This document shows positions 26,529 to 34,871 of a stretch of DNA of 60,815 bases, piece by piece. The notes under the pieces were generated by a model. That model worked only from the letters and a program-made list of their open reading frames with translations. It was not told the DNA's origin and ran no database searches. The position numbers and the translations under genes are program-made. The first letter of the stretch is position 1. The number at the start of each line of letters is the position of its first letter. Origin of the DNA: CAMLDH01 sp966250375 (GTDB taxonomy: Bacteria; Pseudomonadota; Gammaproteobacteria; Burkholderiales; Burkholderiaceae_D); assembly GCA_966250375.1 (NCBI GenBank), contig CBINHE010000015.1, forward strand, positions 1-60,815. Direction: 5' to 3'.

Positions 26529-26725
26529 GAGGCGTAAAATAGCACGAATCTTATTGTGTCTTGTGGCGCAGAGTTAAGCGTAGCGATACTCGGCTCCCTC
26601 GACAAATTAGATTACCGCCGAGTTAACAGACAACTTGCGAGGCGGTATACAAATTTCGCTAAAGCGTCGCAGGCTCATCTGGTTGGCCGCGACATGGTCA
26701 CTACTAACTAGCATAGGAGCTTGCA
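26529..26725 (+). promoter_or_regulatory. metK upstream leader with potential RNA structure
   Basis: The gap contains ACTCGGC (26588-26594) and GCCGAGT (26617-26623), able to pair as a 7-bp stem, followed by a second imperfect fold (TTGCGA ... TCGCAG). A good ribosome-binding site, AGGAG, lies before the metK ATG. I could not match it to a known SAM riboswitch class, so its regulatory role is only suggested by position and structure. Confidence 0.35.
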
Positions 26726-27889
26726 ATGGCACATGAATACCTCTTCACTTCTGAATCCGTTTCCGAAGGTCACCCCGATAAAGTCGCCGATCAGATTTCC
26801 GACGCGATTCTCGATGCAGTCTTGGCACAAGACCCGAAAGCGCGCGTCGCCGCCGAAACCTTATGCAATACCGGTCTGGTCGTGTTAGCTGGTGAAATCA
26901 CCACGCATGCGAATGTCGATTACATCAGTGTGGCGCGCGAGACCATCAAACGCATCGGATACGACAACGCCGACTACGGTATTGATTACAAGAGTTGCGC
27001 AGTGCTGGTTGCTTACGACAAGCAATCGCCCGATATTGCGCAGGGCGTGGACGAAGGCAGGGGAATTGATCTCGATCAAGGTGCCGGCGACCAGGGCTTG
27101 ATGTTCGGTTACGCCTGCGATGAAACGCCGGAATTGATGCCTGCGGCAATTTATTACGCGCACCGCATCGTCGAACGTCAATCACAATTGCGCAAGGACG
27201 GCCGTCTGCCGTGGTTGCGTCCGGATGCCAAATCCCAAGTTACATTGAAATATGTTGATGGTCGTCCGGTCGCAATCGACACGGTGGTGCTCTCGACGCA
27301 ACATGCACCCGAAGTGGAGCACAAGGCAATCGAAGAAGCCGCGATCGAATTGATCATCAAGCCGTCGGTGCCGCAGGAATGGTTGAAAAACACCCGTTAC
27401 CTGGTGAACCCGACCGGCCGCTTCGTCATCGGTGGCCCGCAAGGCGATTGCGGACTGACAGGTCGCAAGATCATTGTCGATACTTACGGCGGCGCATGTC
27501 CGCACGGCGGCGGCGCGTTTTCCGGGAAGGACCCATCGAAGGTCGACCGGTCTGCTGCGTATGCCGCACGCTACGTTGCAAAAAACATTGTCGCCGCCGG
27601 TCTTGCGCGGCAATGCCAGATTCAGGTCAGCTATGCGATCGGTGTCGCCAAGCCGATCAATATCACAGTCTATACCGAAGGCACCGGTGCGATTCCCGAC
27701 GAGCAGATCGCAGCCTTGGTGCGAGAGCATTTCGACTTGCGTCCGAAAGGCATTGTGCAAATGCTTGACCTGCTGCGTCCGATTTATCAAAAGAGCGCTG
27801 CCTACGGCCACTTCGGCCGTGAAGAACCGGAGTTCAGCTGGGAGCGTACCGACAAGGCATCTGTGTTGCGTGCAAGCGCTGGCTTGTAG
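26726..27889 (+). CDS. metK: S-adenosylmethionine synthase MetK
   Basis: Makes S-adenosylmethionine from methionine and ATP. The 387-residue protein shows all family hallmarks: the N-terminal FTSESVSEGHPDKVADQISD, the hexapeptide-type loop GAGDQGLMFGYA, and the P-loop-like signature GGGAFSGKDPSKVDRSAAY. It opens a methyl-cycle group with ahcY and metF. The start is fixed by the conserved N-terminus and the AGGAG ribosome-binding site. Confidence 0.98.
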   Translation: MAHEYLFTSESVSEGHPDKVADQISDAILDAVLAQDPKARVAAETLCNTGLVVLAGEITTHANVDYISVARETIKRIGYDNADYGIDYKSCAVLVAYDKQSPDIAQGVDEGRGIDLDQGAGDQGLMFGYACDETPELMPAAIYYAHRIVERQSQLRKDGRLPWLRPDAKSQVTLKYVDGRPVAIDTVVLSTQHAPEVEHKAIEEAAIELIIKPSVPQEWLKNTRYLVNPTGRFVIGGPQGDCGLTGRKIIVDTYGGACPHGGGAFSGKDPSKVDRSAAYAARYVAKNIVAAGLARQCQIQVSYAIGVAKPINITVYTEGTGAIPDEQIAALVREHFDLRPKGIVQMLDLLRPIYQKSAAYGHFGREEPEFSWERTDKASVLRASAGL

Positions 27890-28149
27890 GGCATTTGCAG
27901 GGCAGGGCTTGGCGCCCCGTGCGCCGAATACTCTGCCCTCAACATATTAAACAGCTCTTAACTGATTTGTGTGCGCAGCCAGTAACCCGGGGAAGACGCA
28001 CACCCGGATACCCAGCGGGTGATTGAGGCGTTCGACCAAATAGTTCCAAATGGGATTTTTTCGGGTTTTCCCTCGACGCAGCGCGAATAAAAAGCTAAAG
28101 TACCTTTTTTTGATGTAGTGCTTCAGAGTAACAAGCACTTGATCCAATC

Positions 28150-29079
28150 GTGCCCTTCCTTCAACGCGCCGTCGTCATCATTGGTTTAGCTTTTTGCCTG
28201 TTTGCACCTGCTTTCGGCAAGGCGGCCGATACTACGCCACAGCCTGACTGGTGCAAGCGTCTGACGGTCCGTTTGCCTGGCGTATCGACTGCTACCTGCC
28301 AAAGAAGCGCATTGGCGCCCACCGGCGCGCTATCTCGGCAAGGTTTTCCCATCTTGATGCGCCAGATTCCCGCTGCAAAAAGCAGGGATAGCAACAAGGC
28401 CATCCGTATTCTGCTGTTAGGTGGAATACATGGCGATGAATTAACGGCTTCCGCCATTGTTTTTCAGTGGCTGCAATGGATGACCGCCCCGCTGGCACAG
28501 GAGTTCCAATGGATGGTTGTGCCGGTAGTCAATCCCGATGGTTTGTTGGCAGCGAAACCCCGGCGCATGAACGCCAACGGTGTCGACCTGAACCGTAATT
28601 TTCCCACTCCCGGTTGGCAAAAAGATGCGCCGCGTTACTGGGCCAAGGTAACAAAGAGCGACCCACGCCGTTTTCCCGGACGCACGCCGCTGTCCGAACC
28701 GGAAAGCCGCTGGGTCCATCAGGCAATGGAGCGGTTTCAGCCAGACGTGATTATCTCGGTGCATGCGCCGTTTGGTGTGCTGGATTTCGATGGCCCGGTA
28801 GCGCCGCCGCAGCGCTTCGGGCGGCTGGTGCTCGATCGCGTCGGCGTGTATCCCGGTTCGCTCGGCAACTATAGCGGCAAGCACAAGAATATCCCGGTGA
28901 TCACAATTGAGTTGCCCAATGCGCGCACTATGCCGTCGAATGCTGAAGTGGGACGCATCTGGCAAGACATGCTGAACTGGATCCAACGTAACGTGCCTAA
29001 ACAAGTCGATATGTCGGCAACGCGGCCGTTGTCGCCCCTGCAACGCATCGCAGAAAAATCCAGTCCGCCTTTACGTTAA
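28150..29079 (+). CDS. Exported M14-family zinc carboxypeptidase
   Basis: A 309-residue peptidase with a signal peptide (hydrophobic core VVIIGLAFCLFAPAFGKA, cleaved about residue 26), so it acts in the periplasm. The M14 zinc and catalytic residues are visible: HGDE (HxxE) near residue 95, the substrate-binding set NPDG and RRMNANGVDLNRNFP, the third zinc ligand in ISVHAPFG, and the general base Glu in VITIELPNA. This pattern resembles murein-peptide amidase MpaA and related enzymes, so cleavage of peptidoglycan peptides is a reasonable guess. The start is GTG at 28150 without a clear Shine-Dalgarno. It sits between metK and ahcY. Confidence 0.85.
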   Translation: MPFLQRAVVIIGLAFCLFAPAFGKAADTTPQPDWCKRLTVRLPGVSTATCQRSALAPTGALSRQGFPILMRQIPAAKSRDSNKAIRILLLGGIHGDELTASAIVFQWLQWMTAPLAQEFQWMVVPVVNPDGLLAAKPRRMNANGVDLNRNFPTPGWQKDAPRYWAKVTKSDPRRFPGRTPLSEPESRWVHQAMERFQPDVIISVHAPFGVLDFDGPVAPPQRFGRLVLDRVGVYPGSLGNYSGKHKNIPVITIELPNARTMPSNAEVGRIWQDMLNWIQRNVPKQVDMSATRPLSPLQRIAEKSSPPLR

Positions 29080-29096
29080 AGTCAATTGGTTTTCAG

Positions 29097-29124
29097 TTGA
29101 GCGGCCCTTAAAATACGCTATAAT
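29097..29124 (+). promoter_or_regulatory. Sigma-70 promoter of ahcY
   Basis: A -35 box TTGAGC (29097-29102) and a perfect -10 box TATAAT (29119-29124) are separated by 16 bases. The expected transcription start falls at the first base pairs of the SAH riboswitch. Confidence 0.85.
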
Positions 29125-29130
29125 TTCGGC

Positions 29131-29203
29131 TCCAAGGAGCGTTGCAGCACGGTTTCTCACTGTGCCAGGCTTGGATCAGATTTTTCCCGCAACTGCGCTC
29201 ACG
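29131..29203 (+). ncRNA. S-adenosylhomocysteine (SAH) riboswitch
   Basis: The leader matches the SAH riboswitch layout. P1 is TCCAAG (29131-29136) with CTTGGA (29170-29175). P2 is GCAC (29147-29150) with GTGC (29162-29165). A pseudoknot pairs GAGCG (29137-29141) with CGCTC (29196-29200). The conserved stretches GGAGCGTTGCA, CCAGGCTTGG and CTGCGCTCAC are present. In this class SAH binding turns on ahcY expression. The ahcY ribosome-binding site lies about 20 bases downstream, so control may act on translation or on transcription elongation. Confidence 0.93.
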
Positions 29204-29234
29204 TTACTTTTTTTCTAATCGAAAGGAGGGCGTG

Positions 29235-30653
29235 ATGAACGCCGCAGTTTTAAATTCCCCATCCCAGGATTATTTCGTCGCTGACCTCGGCTTGGCCGAT
29301 TGGGGGCGCAAAGAGATCAAGATCGCCGAAACCGAAATGCCCGGTTTGATGGCAATCCGCGAAGAATTCGCCGCTGCTCAGCCCTTGAAGGGTGCACGTA
29401 TCACCGGCTCGTTGCACATGACGATTCAGACCGCAGTGCTGATCCAGACGCTGGAAGCGCTCGGCGCAGAGGTGCGTTGGGCATCGTGCAATATCTACTC
29501 TACCCAGGATCATGCCGCCGCTGCGATTGCCGCCGGCGGTACGCCGGTGTTCGCATTCAAGGGCGAATCGCTCGACGAATACTGGGACTTTACGCACCGT
29601 ATTTTTGAATGGCCGAACGGACAATATTCAAACATGATCCTCGACGACGGTGGCGATGCAACGCTGCTGCTGCATCTCGGTGCGCGCGCCGAAAAAGATG
29701 CTAGCGTGTTGAATAATCCGGACTCGGAAGAGGCAACCTGCCTGTTCAATTCAATCAAGAAGAAACTGGCGGCACACCCGGACTGGTACTCGACACGTCT
29801 GGCTGAAATCAAAGGCGTGACCGAAGAAACTACCACCGGCGTGCATCGCTTGTACCAAATGCACAAGGAAGGCAAGTTGGCGTTCCCGGCAATCAATGTG
29901 AACGATTCAGTCACCAAATCCAAGTTCGACAATCTATACGGTTGTCGCGAATCACTGGTCGATGGCATCAAGCGCGCGACCGACGTGATGATCGCCGGTA
30001 AAGTTGCAGTCATCGCCGGCTATGGCGATGTGGGCAAGGGTTCCGCACAAGCGATGCGCGCATTGTCCGCACAAGTATGGGTCACGGAAATCGATCCGAT
30101 TTGCGCGCTACAGGCAGCGATGGAAGGCTACCGTGTGGTCACGATGGACTATGCGGCCGAACACGGTGATATTTTCGTGACCTGTACCGGTAACTATCAT
30201 GTAATTACGCATGCGCACATGGCACGCATGAAAGACCAGGCGATTGTCTGCAATATTGGCCACTTCGATAATGAAATCGAAGTCGCCGCATTGAAGCAAT
30301 ACAAATGGGAAAACATCAAGCCGCAAGTCGATCACGTGATTTTTCCTAACGGCAAACGCATCATCTTGTTGGCCGAAGGCCGTTTGGTGAACTTGGGTTG
30401 CGGCACCGGCCATCCATCGTATGTGATGAGCTCGTCGTTTGCGAACCAGACCATTGCGCAAATCGAATTGTTCACCAACACGAAGGCTTATCCGGTCGGC
30501 GTCTACACGTTGCCAAAACACCTGGATGAAAAAGTCGCGCGTCTGCAATTGAAAAAACTCAATGCGCAGTTGTCCGAGCTGACAGATGAGCAGGCTGCGT
30601 ATATCGGGGTGCAGAAAACTGGCCCTTACAAGGCTGAGCAATATCGCTACTAA
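29235..30653 (+). CDS. ahcY: Adenosylhomocysteinase AhcY
   Basis: NAD-dependent hydrolase that splits S-adenosylhomocysteine into homocysteine and adenosine, relieving product inhibition of methyltransferases. The 472-residue protein shows GSLHMTIQTAVLIQTL, the SAHH signature around SCNIYSTQDHAAAAIA, the NAD-binding GYGDVGKGSAQAMRALSAQV and the C-terminal KTGPYKAEQYRY. The ATG at 29235 is preceded by AAAGGAGGG. The frame is open upstream to 29142, but that region is the riboswitch. Expression should respond to SAH. Confidence 0.98.
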   Translation: MNAAVLNSPSQDYFVADLGLADWGRKEIKIAETEMPGLMAIREEFAAAQPLKGARITGSLHMTIQTAVLIQTLEALGAEVRWASCNIYSTQDHAAAAIAAGGTPVFAFKGESLDEYWDFTHRIFEWPNGQYSNMILDDGGDATLLLHLGARAEKDASVLNNPDSEEATCLFNSIKKKLAAHPDWYSTRLAEIKGVTEETTTGVHRLYQMHKEGKLAFPAINVNDSVTKSKFDNLYGCRESLVDGIKRATDVMIAGKVAVIAGYGDVGKGSAQAMRALSAQVWVTEIDPICALQAAMEGYRVVTMDYAAEHGDIFVTCTGNYHVITHAHMARMKDQAIVCNIGHFDNEIEVAALKQYKWENIKPQVDHVIFPNGKRIILLAEGRLVNLGCGTGHPSYVMSSSFANQTIAQIELFTNTKAYPVGVYTLPKHLDEKVARLQLKKLNAQLSELTDEQAAYIGVQKTGPYKAEQYRY

Positions 30654-30673
30654 TACGCATTTGAAAAGAATGC

Positions 30674-30740
30674 AGGAGGCGCCTCGTGCACCGGCGCATC
30701 ACCGAAGGTATTGGTGTGCGGGGCGCCGCTCCTGATTTTC
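30674..30740 (+). terminator. Long hairpin after ahcY, likely terminator
   Basis: AGGAGGCGCC (from 30674) pairs with GGCGCCGCTCCT (30722-30733) with one bulge, and inner CGTGCACC/GGTGTGCG segments extend the stem. A short GATTTTC follows. It lies 20 bases after the ahcY stop and would separate ahcY from the holin-like gene and metF. Confidence 0.6.
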
Positions 30741-30847
30741 AAGTCGCTATACGCTGGCTTGTCAAAACGTTCTGTAGCACCTTCTTCCCACCGGGGTGTC
30801 CTTGAAAGGGAGAGCGCTTTACAACAGCGGAATCAAGGAGAACCTTC

Positions 30848-31189
30848 ATGCGCTTGTTGATCACATGGCTCATCAATGCAATCGCATTGTTTGCGCTGCC
30901 TTACATCATGAAATCGATCAGGGTCGAGAGTTTTTCTGCCGCATTGTTTGCCGCACTGGTGTTGGGTTTGGTGAATGCATTGATTCGGCCGATACTGGTG
31001 CTGCTGACTTTACCGGTGACGGTGCTGACCCTTGGCTTGTTCATCTTTGTCATCAACGGGCTGCTGTTCTGGTTTGTTGGGAATTTCGTCAAAGGTTTCC
31101 ATGTTGCCGGGTTCTGGTCTGCCGTTGCCGGTGCGATCCTGTACAGCATCATCTCGTGGGCGCTGTCCTCGTTATTGTTGGAAAAATAA
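30848..31189 (+). CDS. Phage-holin-family (PF04020-like) small membrane protein
   Basis: A 113-residue, almost wholly hydrophobic protein with four predicted transmembrane helices (about 3-20, 28-45, 53-78, 85-108). The loop LGLVNALIRPILVLLTLPVTVLTLG is typical of the small four-helix membrane family often labelled phage holin family or mycobacterial 4-TMS. It is not evidence of a prophage, since chromosomal copies are common. An AAGGAG ribosome-binding site supports the start. It abuts metF with no gap, so the two genes are probably one transcript. The function is unknown. Confidence 0.85.
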   Translation: MRLLITWLINAIALFALPYIMKSIRVESFSAALFAALVLGLVNALIRPILVLLTLPVTVLTLGLFIFVINGLLFWFVGNFVKGFHVAGFWSAVAGAILYSIISWALSSLLLEK

Positions 31190-32044
31190 ATGGATCATTC
31201 TCAAAAAAAATTCAGTATTGAATTCTATCCACCCAAGACGCCAGAGGGCGCCGAGAAGTTGCGCGCAACGCGCGCTACATTGGCGGAACTTCACCCAGCG
31301 TATTTTTCAGTCACATTTGGCGCCGGGGGTTCAACCCAAACGGGGACGCGCGACACCGTGTTGGAGATTCGGCGTGAAGGACATGAAGCTGCGCCACATC
31401 TGTCTTGTATCGGTCGTTCGCGTGATGATCTGCGCGTCCTGTTGGATGAATATAAAGTGCATGGCATCAAGCGGCTGGTAGCACTGCGCGGCGATTTGCC
31501 AAGCGGTTATGGCGCAGTGGGCTATTCATCGGGGGAATTCCGTTATGCCAATGAATTGATCGAATTTATTCGTACCGAAACTGGTGACTGGTTCCATATC
31601 GAAGTGGCGGCGTATCCCGAAATGCATCCGCAAGCGAAGTCGCCGCAAGACGATATGCAAAATTTCGCACGCAAAGTGCGCGCCGGCGCGAATGCCGCGA
31701 TCACGCAGTATTTTTATAACGCGGATGCGTACTTCCGCTTCCTCGACGATGCGCACAACGCCGGGGTGGATGTACCGATCGTTGCGGGCATCATGCCGAT
31801 CACGAATTATTCGCAACTGATGCGCTTTTCCGATATGTGCGGCGCAGAGATTCCGCGCTGGATTCGCCTGAAGCTGGCCAGTTTTGGCGACGACAGCGAA
31901 TCAATACGCGCGTTTGGTTTGGATGTGGTGTGTAATTTGTGCGAGCGTCTACTCGATGGCGGCGCACCCGGCTTGCATTTCTATACCTTGAACCAGGCGG
32001 CGGCAACGACGGCGATCTGGAAGCGACTTGATCTATCGAGTTAA
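31190..32044 (+). CDS. metF: Methylenetetrahydrofolate reductase MetF
   Basis: FAD-dependent reductase that makes 5-methyltetrahydrofolate for methionine synthesis. The 284-residue protein has FSIEFYPPKTPEGAEKL with the catalytic Glu, SVTFGAGGST, ALRGDLP, FHIEVAAYPEMHPQAKSP and GIMPI. It starts immediately after the stop of the small membrane protein. Together with metK and ahcY it completes the local set for methyl-group recycling. Its 3' end overlaps the convergent fthC gene by four bases. Confidence 0.97.
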   Translation: MDHSQKKFSIEFYPPKTPEGAEKLRATRATLAELHPAYFSVTFGAGGSTQTGTRDTVLEIRREGHEAAPHLSCIGRSRDDLRVLLDEYKVHGIKRLVALRGDLPSGYGAVGYSSGEFRYANELIEFIRTETGDWFHIEVAAYPEMHPQAKSPQDDMQNFARKVRAGANAAITQYFYNADAYFRFLDDAHNAGVDVPIVAGIMPITNYSQLMRFSDMCGAEIPRWIRLKLASFGDDSESIRAFGLDVVCNLCERLLDGGAPGLHFYTLNQAAATTAIWKRLDLSS

Positions 32045-32607
32045 CCAGCTGTAATGCACGATGCCTCGGTGATAATCATGTCGAGCGCAATATCATGCGG
32101 CGCGCCGTGAAATATCGCGAGCGCGCACGCATATCCGATCCCGATTGCCAGCGGACGCGGTGAGGCCGCAAGCGTGCGGTCATAAAAGCCGCCGCCATAA
32201 CCCAAGCGGATGCGCGTTGCATTAAATCCCAGGCACGGCACCAATAATGCTTCCGGATACATAGCCGTATCGGCTTGCGCAGGAACCAATACACCCATTG
32301 CACCTTTCATCAAAAGATCACCCGGTTTCCAGGCAACGAATTTCAACGGTGCGGCTTGACCAGTGACAATCGGCAAAGCTAATTGCACTCCGCAGCTTGT
32401 CAAAGCGTCATAAACGCGTCGCAAATCGGGTTCATTTTGTATCGGCCAATACACGCCGAGCGTCTGTACCGGATGCATTTCCCACCAATCCATTATCCGG
32501 CTGCCAATTGCTGCGTCCCATTGCTCTCGTTGTTCGACTGTCAGCGCTTTTCTGGCATCAAGCAATGCATGTCGCAAAGCAGTTTTATCGGACATGATTT
32601 CAGGCAT
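32041..32607 (-). CDS. 5-formyltetrahydrofolate cyclo-ligase
   Basis: Converts 5-formyltetrahydrofolate to 5,10-methenyltetrahydrofolate with ATP. The 188-residue protein shows an N-terminal basic helix (KTALRHALLDARKAL), YWPIQNEPDLR and the ATP/folate-binding RLGYGGGFYDRTL motif. A second Met five codons in (32595) is an equally good start. It is convergent with metF, its neighbour in one-carbon metabolism, and divergent from slt. Confidence 0.93.
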   Translation of the reverse strand: MPEIMSDKTALRHALLDARKALTVEQREQWDAAIGSRIMDWWEMHPVQTLGVYWPIQNEPDLRRVYDALTSCGVQLALPIVTGQAAPLKFVAWKPGDLLMKGAMGVLVPAQADTAMYPEALLVPCLGFNATRIRLGYGGGFYDRTLAASPRPLAIGIGYACALAIFHGAPHDIALDMIITEASCITAG

Positions 32608-32683
32608 GATTTTGGCGAAAATTGAGTTGCATCACATGCTATCCTACACAAATGACGTACAGTGAAAAGAAGGTTGTAAAGAG

Positions 32684-34636
32684 ATGTTTTCGATGAAACG
32701 AATTGCCGCTATTTCACTTGTACTCGCGTCGACGATTTTCATGTCGTCGGGCGTGCATGCGAAAAAGCTTCTTGCCAATTTTGTCAATGACGATGATGTC
32801 TTCCAAGCGTTGCGCGATGCCGCCCGCCGCGATGATGCCGCAAAAGCAGGCGAATTTGCCGCACGACTGCCCCATTATGCCATCCCATCCTACGTGGATT
32901 ATTACCGGCTGAAACCACGTCTGCAGAATGCGTCCGAAGCCGAGGTGCGCGATTTTCTGAAGCGTTATGAAGGTAGCGCGATTGCCGACCGCCTGCGCAA
33001 CGACTGGCTGCTGGAAGTGGGCCGCAAACGCGACTGGGCTACATTCGACGAACAATACCCGCTGTTTGTGGTGGATGACGACATGCAACTGAAATGCTAT
33101 GCATTGATGTCGAAGACTGCCAAAGGTCAAAATGTTGCGGCAGATGCGCGTACGCTTTTGACATCGCCCAAGGATTACGGAGAAGGCTGTCATTCACTGA
33201 TTGCGACCTTGGCGCAAAACGGGCAGTTCACTTTCGACGATGTGTGGGCGCAAATCCGGTTAGCTGCCGAGAATGGTTACACTCCCGCCGCGCGCCGCCT
33301 TTCCGCATTGACCGACGCCAAGGAAAAGAAGGTCGAGCAGGCGATCGAGAAGCCGGGATTGGTATTGGCGAGAGGCGTCGAAAAAGGGCGCGAGGCGCAT
33401 GAGCTCTTCGTTATCGCGTTGGGCCGCGTCGCCAAAAACAATCATGAGCAAGCCGCGCATGCATTGCTTGGCGCGGCATCGAAGTTAAGCCCGCAAGAGC
33501 AGGCGCTAGGTTGGTCGCAAATCGCGCTACAGGCATCGTTCAAGCTGGCGCCGGAAGCGTTCACCGACTATTGGCGCAAAGCCGGCGATGCACCGCTGTC
33601 GAGCGACGGACATCAATGGCGCGTGCGCATGGCTTTGCGTGCAGGCAACTGGAAGCAGGTCAAAGCCGGCATCGTTGCGATGCCGGCATCGTTGCGCGAC
33701 AATCCGGCGTGGGTGTACTGGATGGGGCGCGCATTGAAAGCCGAAGGCAAGAATGCCGAAGCGCAGCTTCTATTCAAATCGATTGCGGATCAGATTCATT
33801 TTTACGGTCAGCTTGCGCTCGAAGAACTGGGGCAAAAAATAACGGTTTCCCGGAGCCCCCAACCGGTGACGGCGGCCGAGATTGCATCGATTGCGGACAG
33901 TCCGGGTTTTCGCCGCGCGCTCAAGTTTTTTGATATGAATCTGCGTTTTGAAGGGGTGCGCGAATGGAATTGGGAATTGCGCAAGCTCAACGAGCGCGGG
34001 CATTTCGCCGCCGCTGAATTTGCGCGCCAAAACAATATGCTGGATCGGATGGTAAGCACCTCTGACCGCACCCGAATCGAGTTCGATTTCAATCAGCGTT
34101 TTCCGTCGCCGTTCCGCGATGTCATGTACCGCACCACCAAGGCGCTCGGCCTCGATATGGCATGGGTGTATGGGCTGATCCGGCAGGAATCGCGCTTCAT
34201 CATGAATGCGCGCTCGCATGTCGGCGCGTCCGGCCTGATGCAATTGATGCCGGCAACCGCCAGTTTTGTCGCGCGTAAAATCGGCATGCATCAATTCACG
34301 CCAGACCAGGTCAACGACACCGATACCAATATCCAGCTCGGCACCAATTATTTGAACATGGTGCTGAAGGATCTCGACGGTTCGCAGGCAATGGCGTCGG
34401 CTGCATATAACGCGGGTCCCGGACGTCCGCGTGCATGGCGCTCGACGCTGACGCGCACTGTGGAAGGCGCGGTCTTTGCAGAGTCGATACCCTTTACCGA
34501 AACGCGCGGCTATGTGAAAAACGTGCTGTCGAATGCTACCTACTACGCCGCATTGTTTGACGGAAAGCCGCAATCCTTGAAGGTCCGCCTGGGCACTGTT
34601 GCACCGAAAGGCTTGGTGCCGACCGACCTGCCTTGA
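32684..34636 (+). CDS. slt: Soluble lytic murein transglycosylase Slt
   Basis: Periplasmic lytic transglycosylase that cleaves peptidoglycan to 1,6-anhydromuropeptides. The 650-residue precursor has a signal peptide (IAAISLVLASTIFMSSGVHA/KK), a long helical superhelical ring domain, a linker domain and a C-terminal lysozyme-like domain. The catalytic Glu is in GLIRQESRFIMNARSHVGA, followed by GLMQLMPATA and AYNAGPGRPRAW. It fits Slt70 by length and order. A second Met at codon 4 is an alternative start. Confidence 0.95.
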   Translation: MFSMKRIAAISLVLASTIFMSSGVHAKKLLANFVNDDDVFQALRDAARRDDAAKAGEFAARLPHYAIPSYVDYYRLKPRLQNASEAEVRDFLKRYEGSAIADRLRNDWLLEVGRKRDWATFDEQYPLFVVDDDMQLKCYALMSKTAKGQNVAADARTLLTSPKDYGEGCHSLIATLAQNGQFTFDDVWAQIRLAAENGYTPAARRLSALTDAKEKKVEQAIEKPGLVLARGVEKGREAHELFVIALGRVAKNNHEQAAHALLGAASKLSPQEQALGWSQIALQASFKLAPEAFTDYWRKAGDAPLSSDGHQWRVRMALRAGNWKQVKAGIVAMPASLRDNPAWVYWMGRALKAEGKNAEAQLLFKSIADQIHFYGQLALEELGQKITVSRSPQPVTAAEIASIADSPGFRRALKFFDMNLRFEGVREWNWELRKLNERGHFAAAEFARQNNMLDRMVSTSDRTRIEFDFNQRFPSPFRDVMYRTTKALGLDMAWVYGLIRQESRFIMNARSHVGASGLMQLMPATASFVARKIGMHQFTPDQVNDTDTNIQLGTNYLNMVLKDLDGSQAMASAAYNAGPGRPRAWRSTLTRTVEGAVFAESIPFTETRGYVKNVLSNATYYAALFDGKPQSLKVRLGTVAPKGLVPTDLP

Positions 34637-34673
34637 CGTGCTTCGGCGATGCGCTTTAATACAATTTGAAGCA

Positions 34674-34816
34674 TAACGTGACATGAAACCGCGTCTTTTC
34701 CCGTCTGGCAGTTTCGGTGTTCCAGTGGAACACACTCTTCGCTTGTGTCGCCACCTACACGGCGTTGCGGGCGTCTTGCCAAGCGAAAAAATCCATCGAT
34801 CTCATTTGTCACGTTA
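34674..34816. mobile_element. MITE-like element, copy 1 (143 bp)
   Basis: The ends are perfect 10-bp inverted repeats, TAACGTGACA (34674-34683) and TGTCACGTTA (34807-34816). The interior shares CGCGTCTTTT and GTTTCGGTGTTCCAGTGGAA with the element at 52450-52687, and the right part shares an AAAAAATC-ATCG block. No coding frame is inside. It fills most of the slt to epimerase gap. Confidence 0.7.
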
Positions 34817-34871
34817 CGGCTCCAGATTGGTATAACGTTGTTGTGCAGTGCACTCATCGTGAGATCCCGTT

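Noticed and set aside
27969..28003. GTGTGCG/CGCACAC inverted repeat after metK
   Set aside because: Seven-base arms with a 21-base loop and no T-run; too weak to call a terminator.
30848..31189. Prophage signal from the holin-family protein
   Set aside because: The family is common on chromosomes and no phage genes are near.
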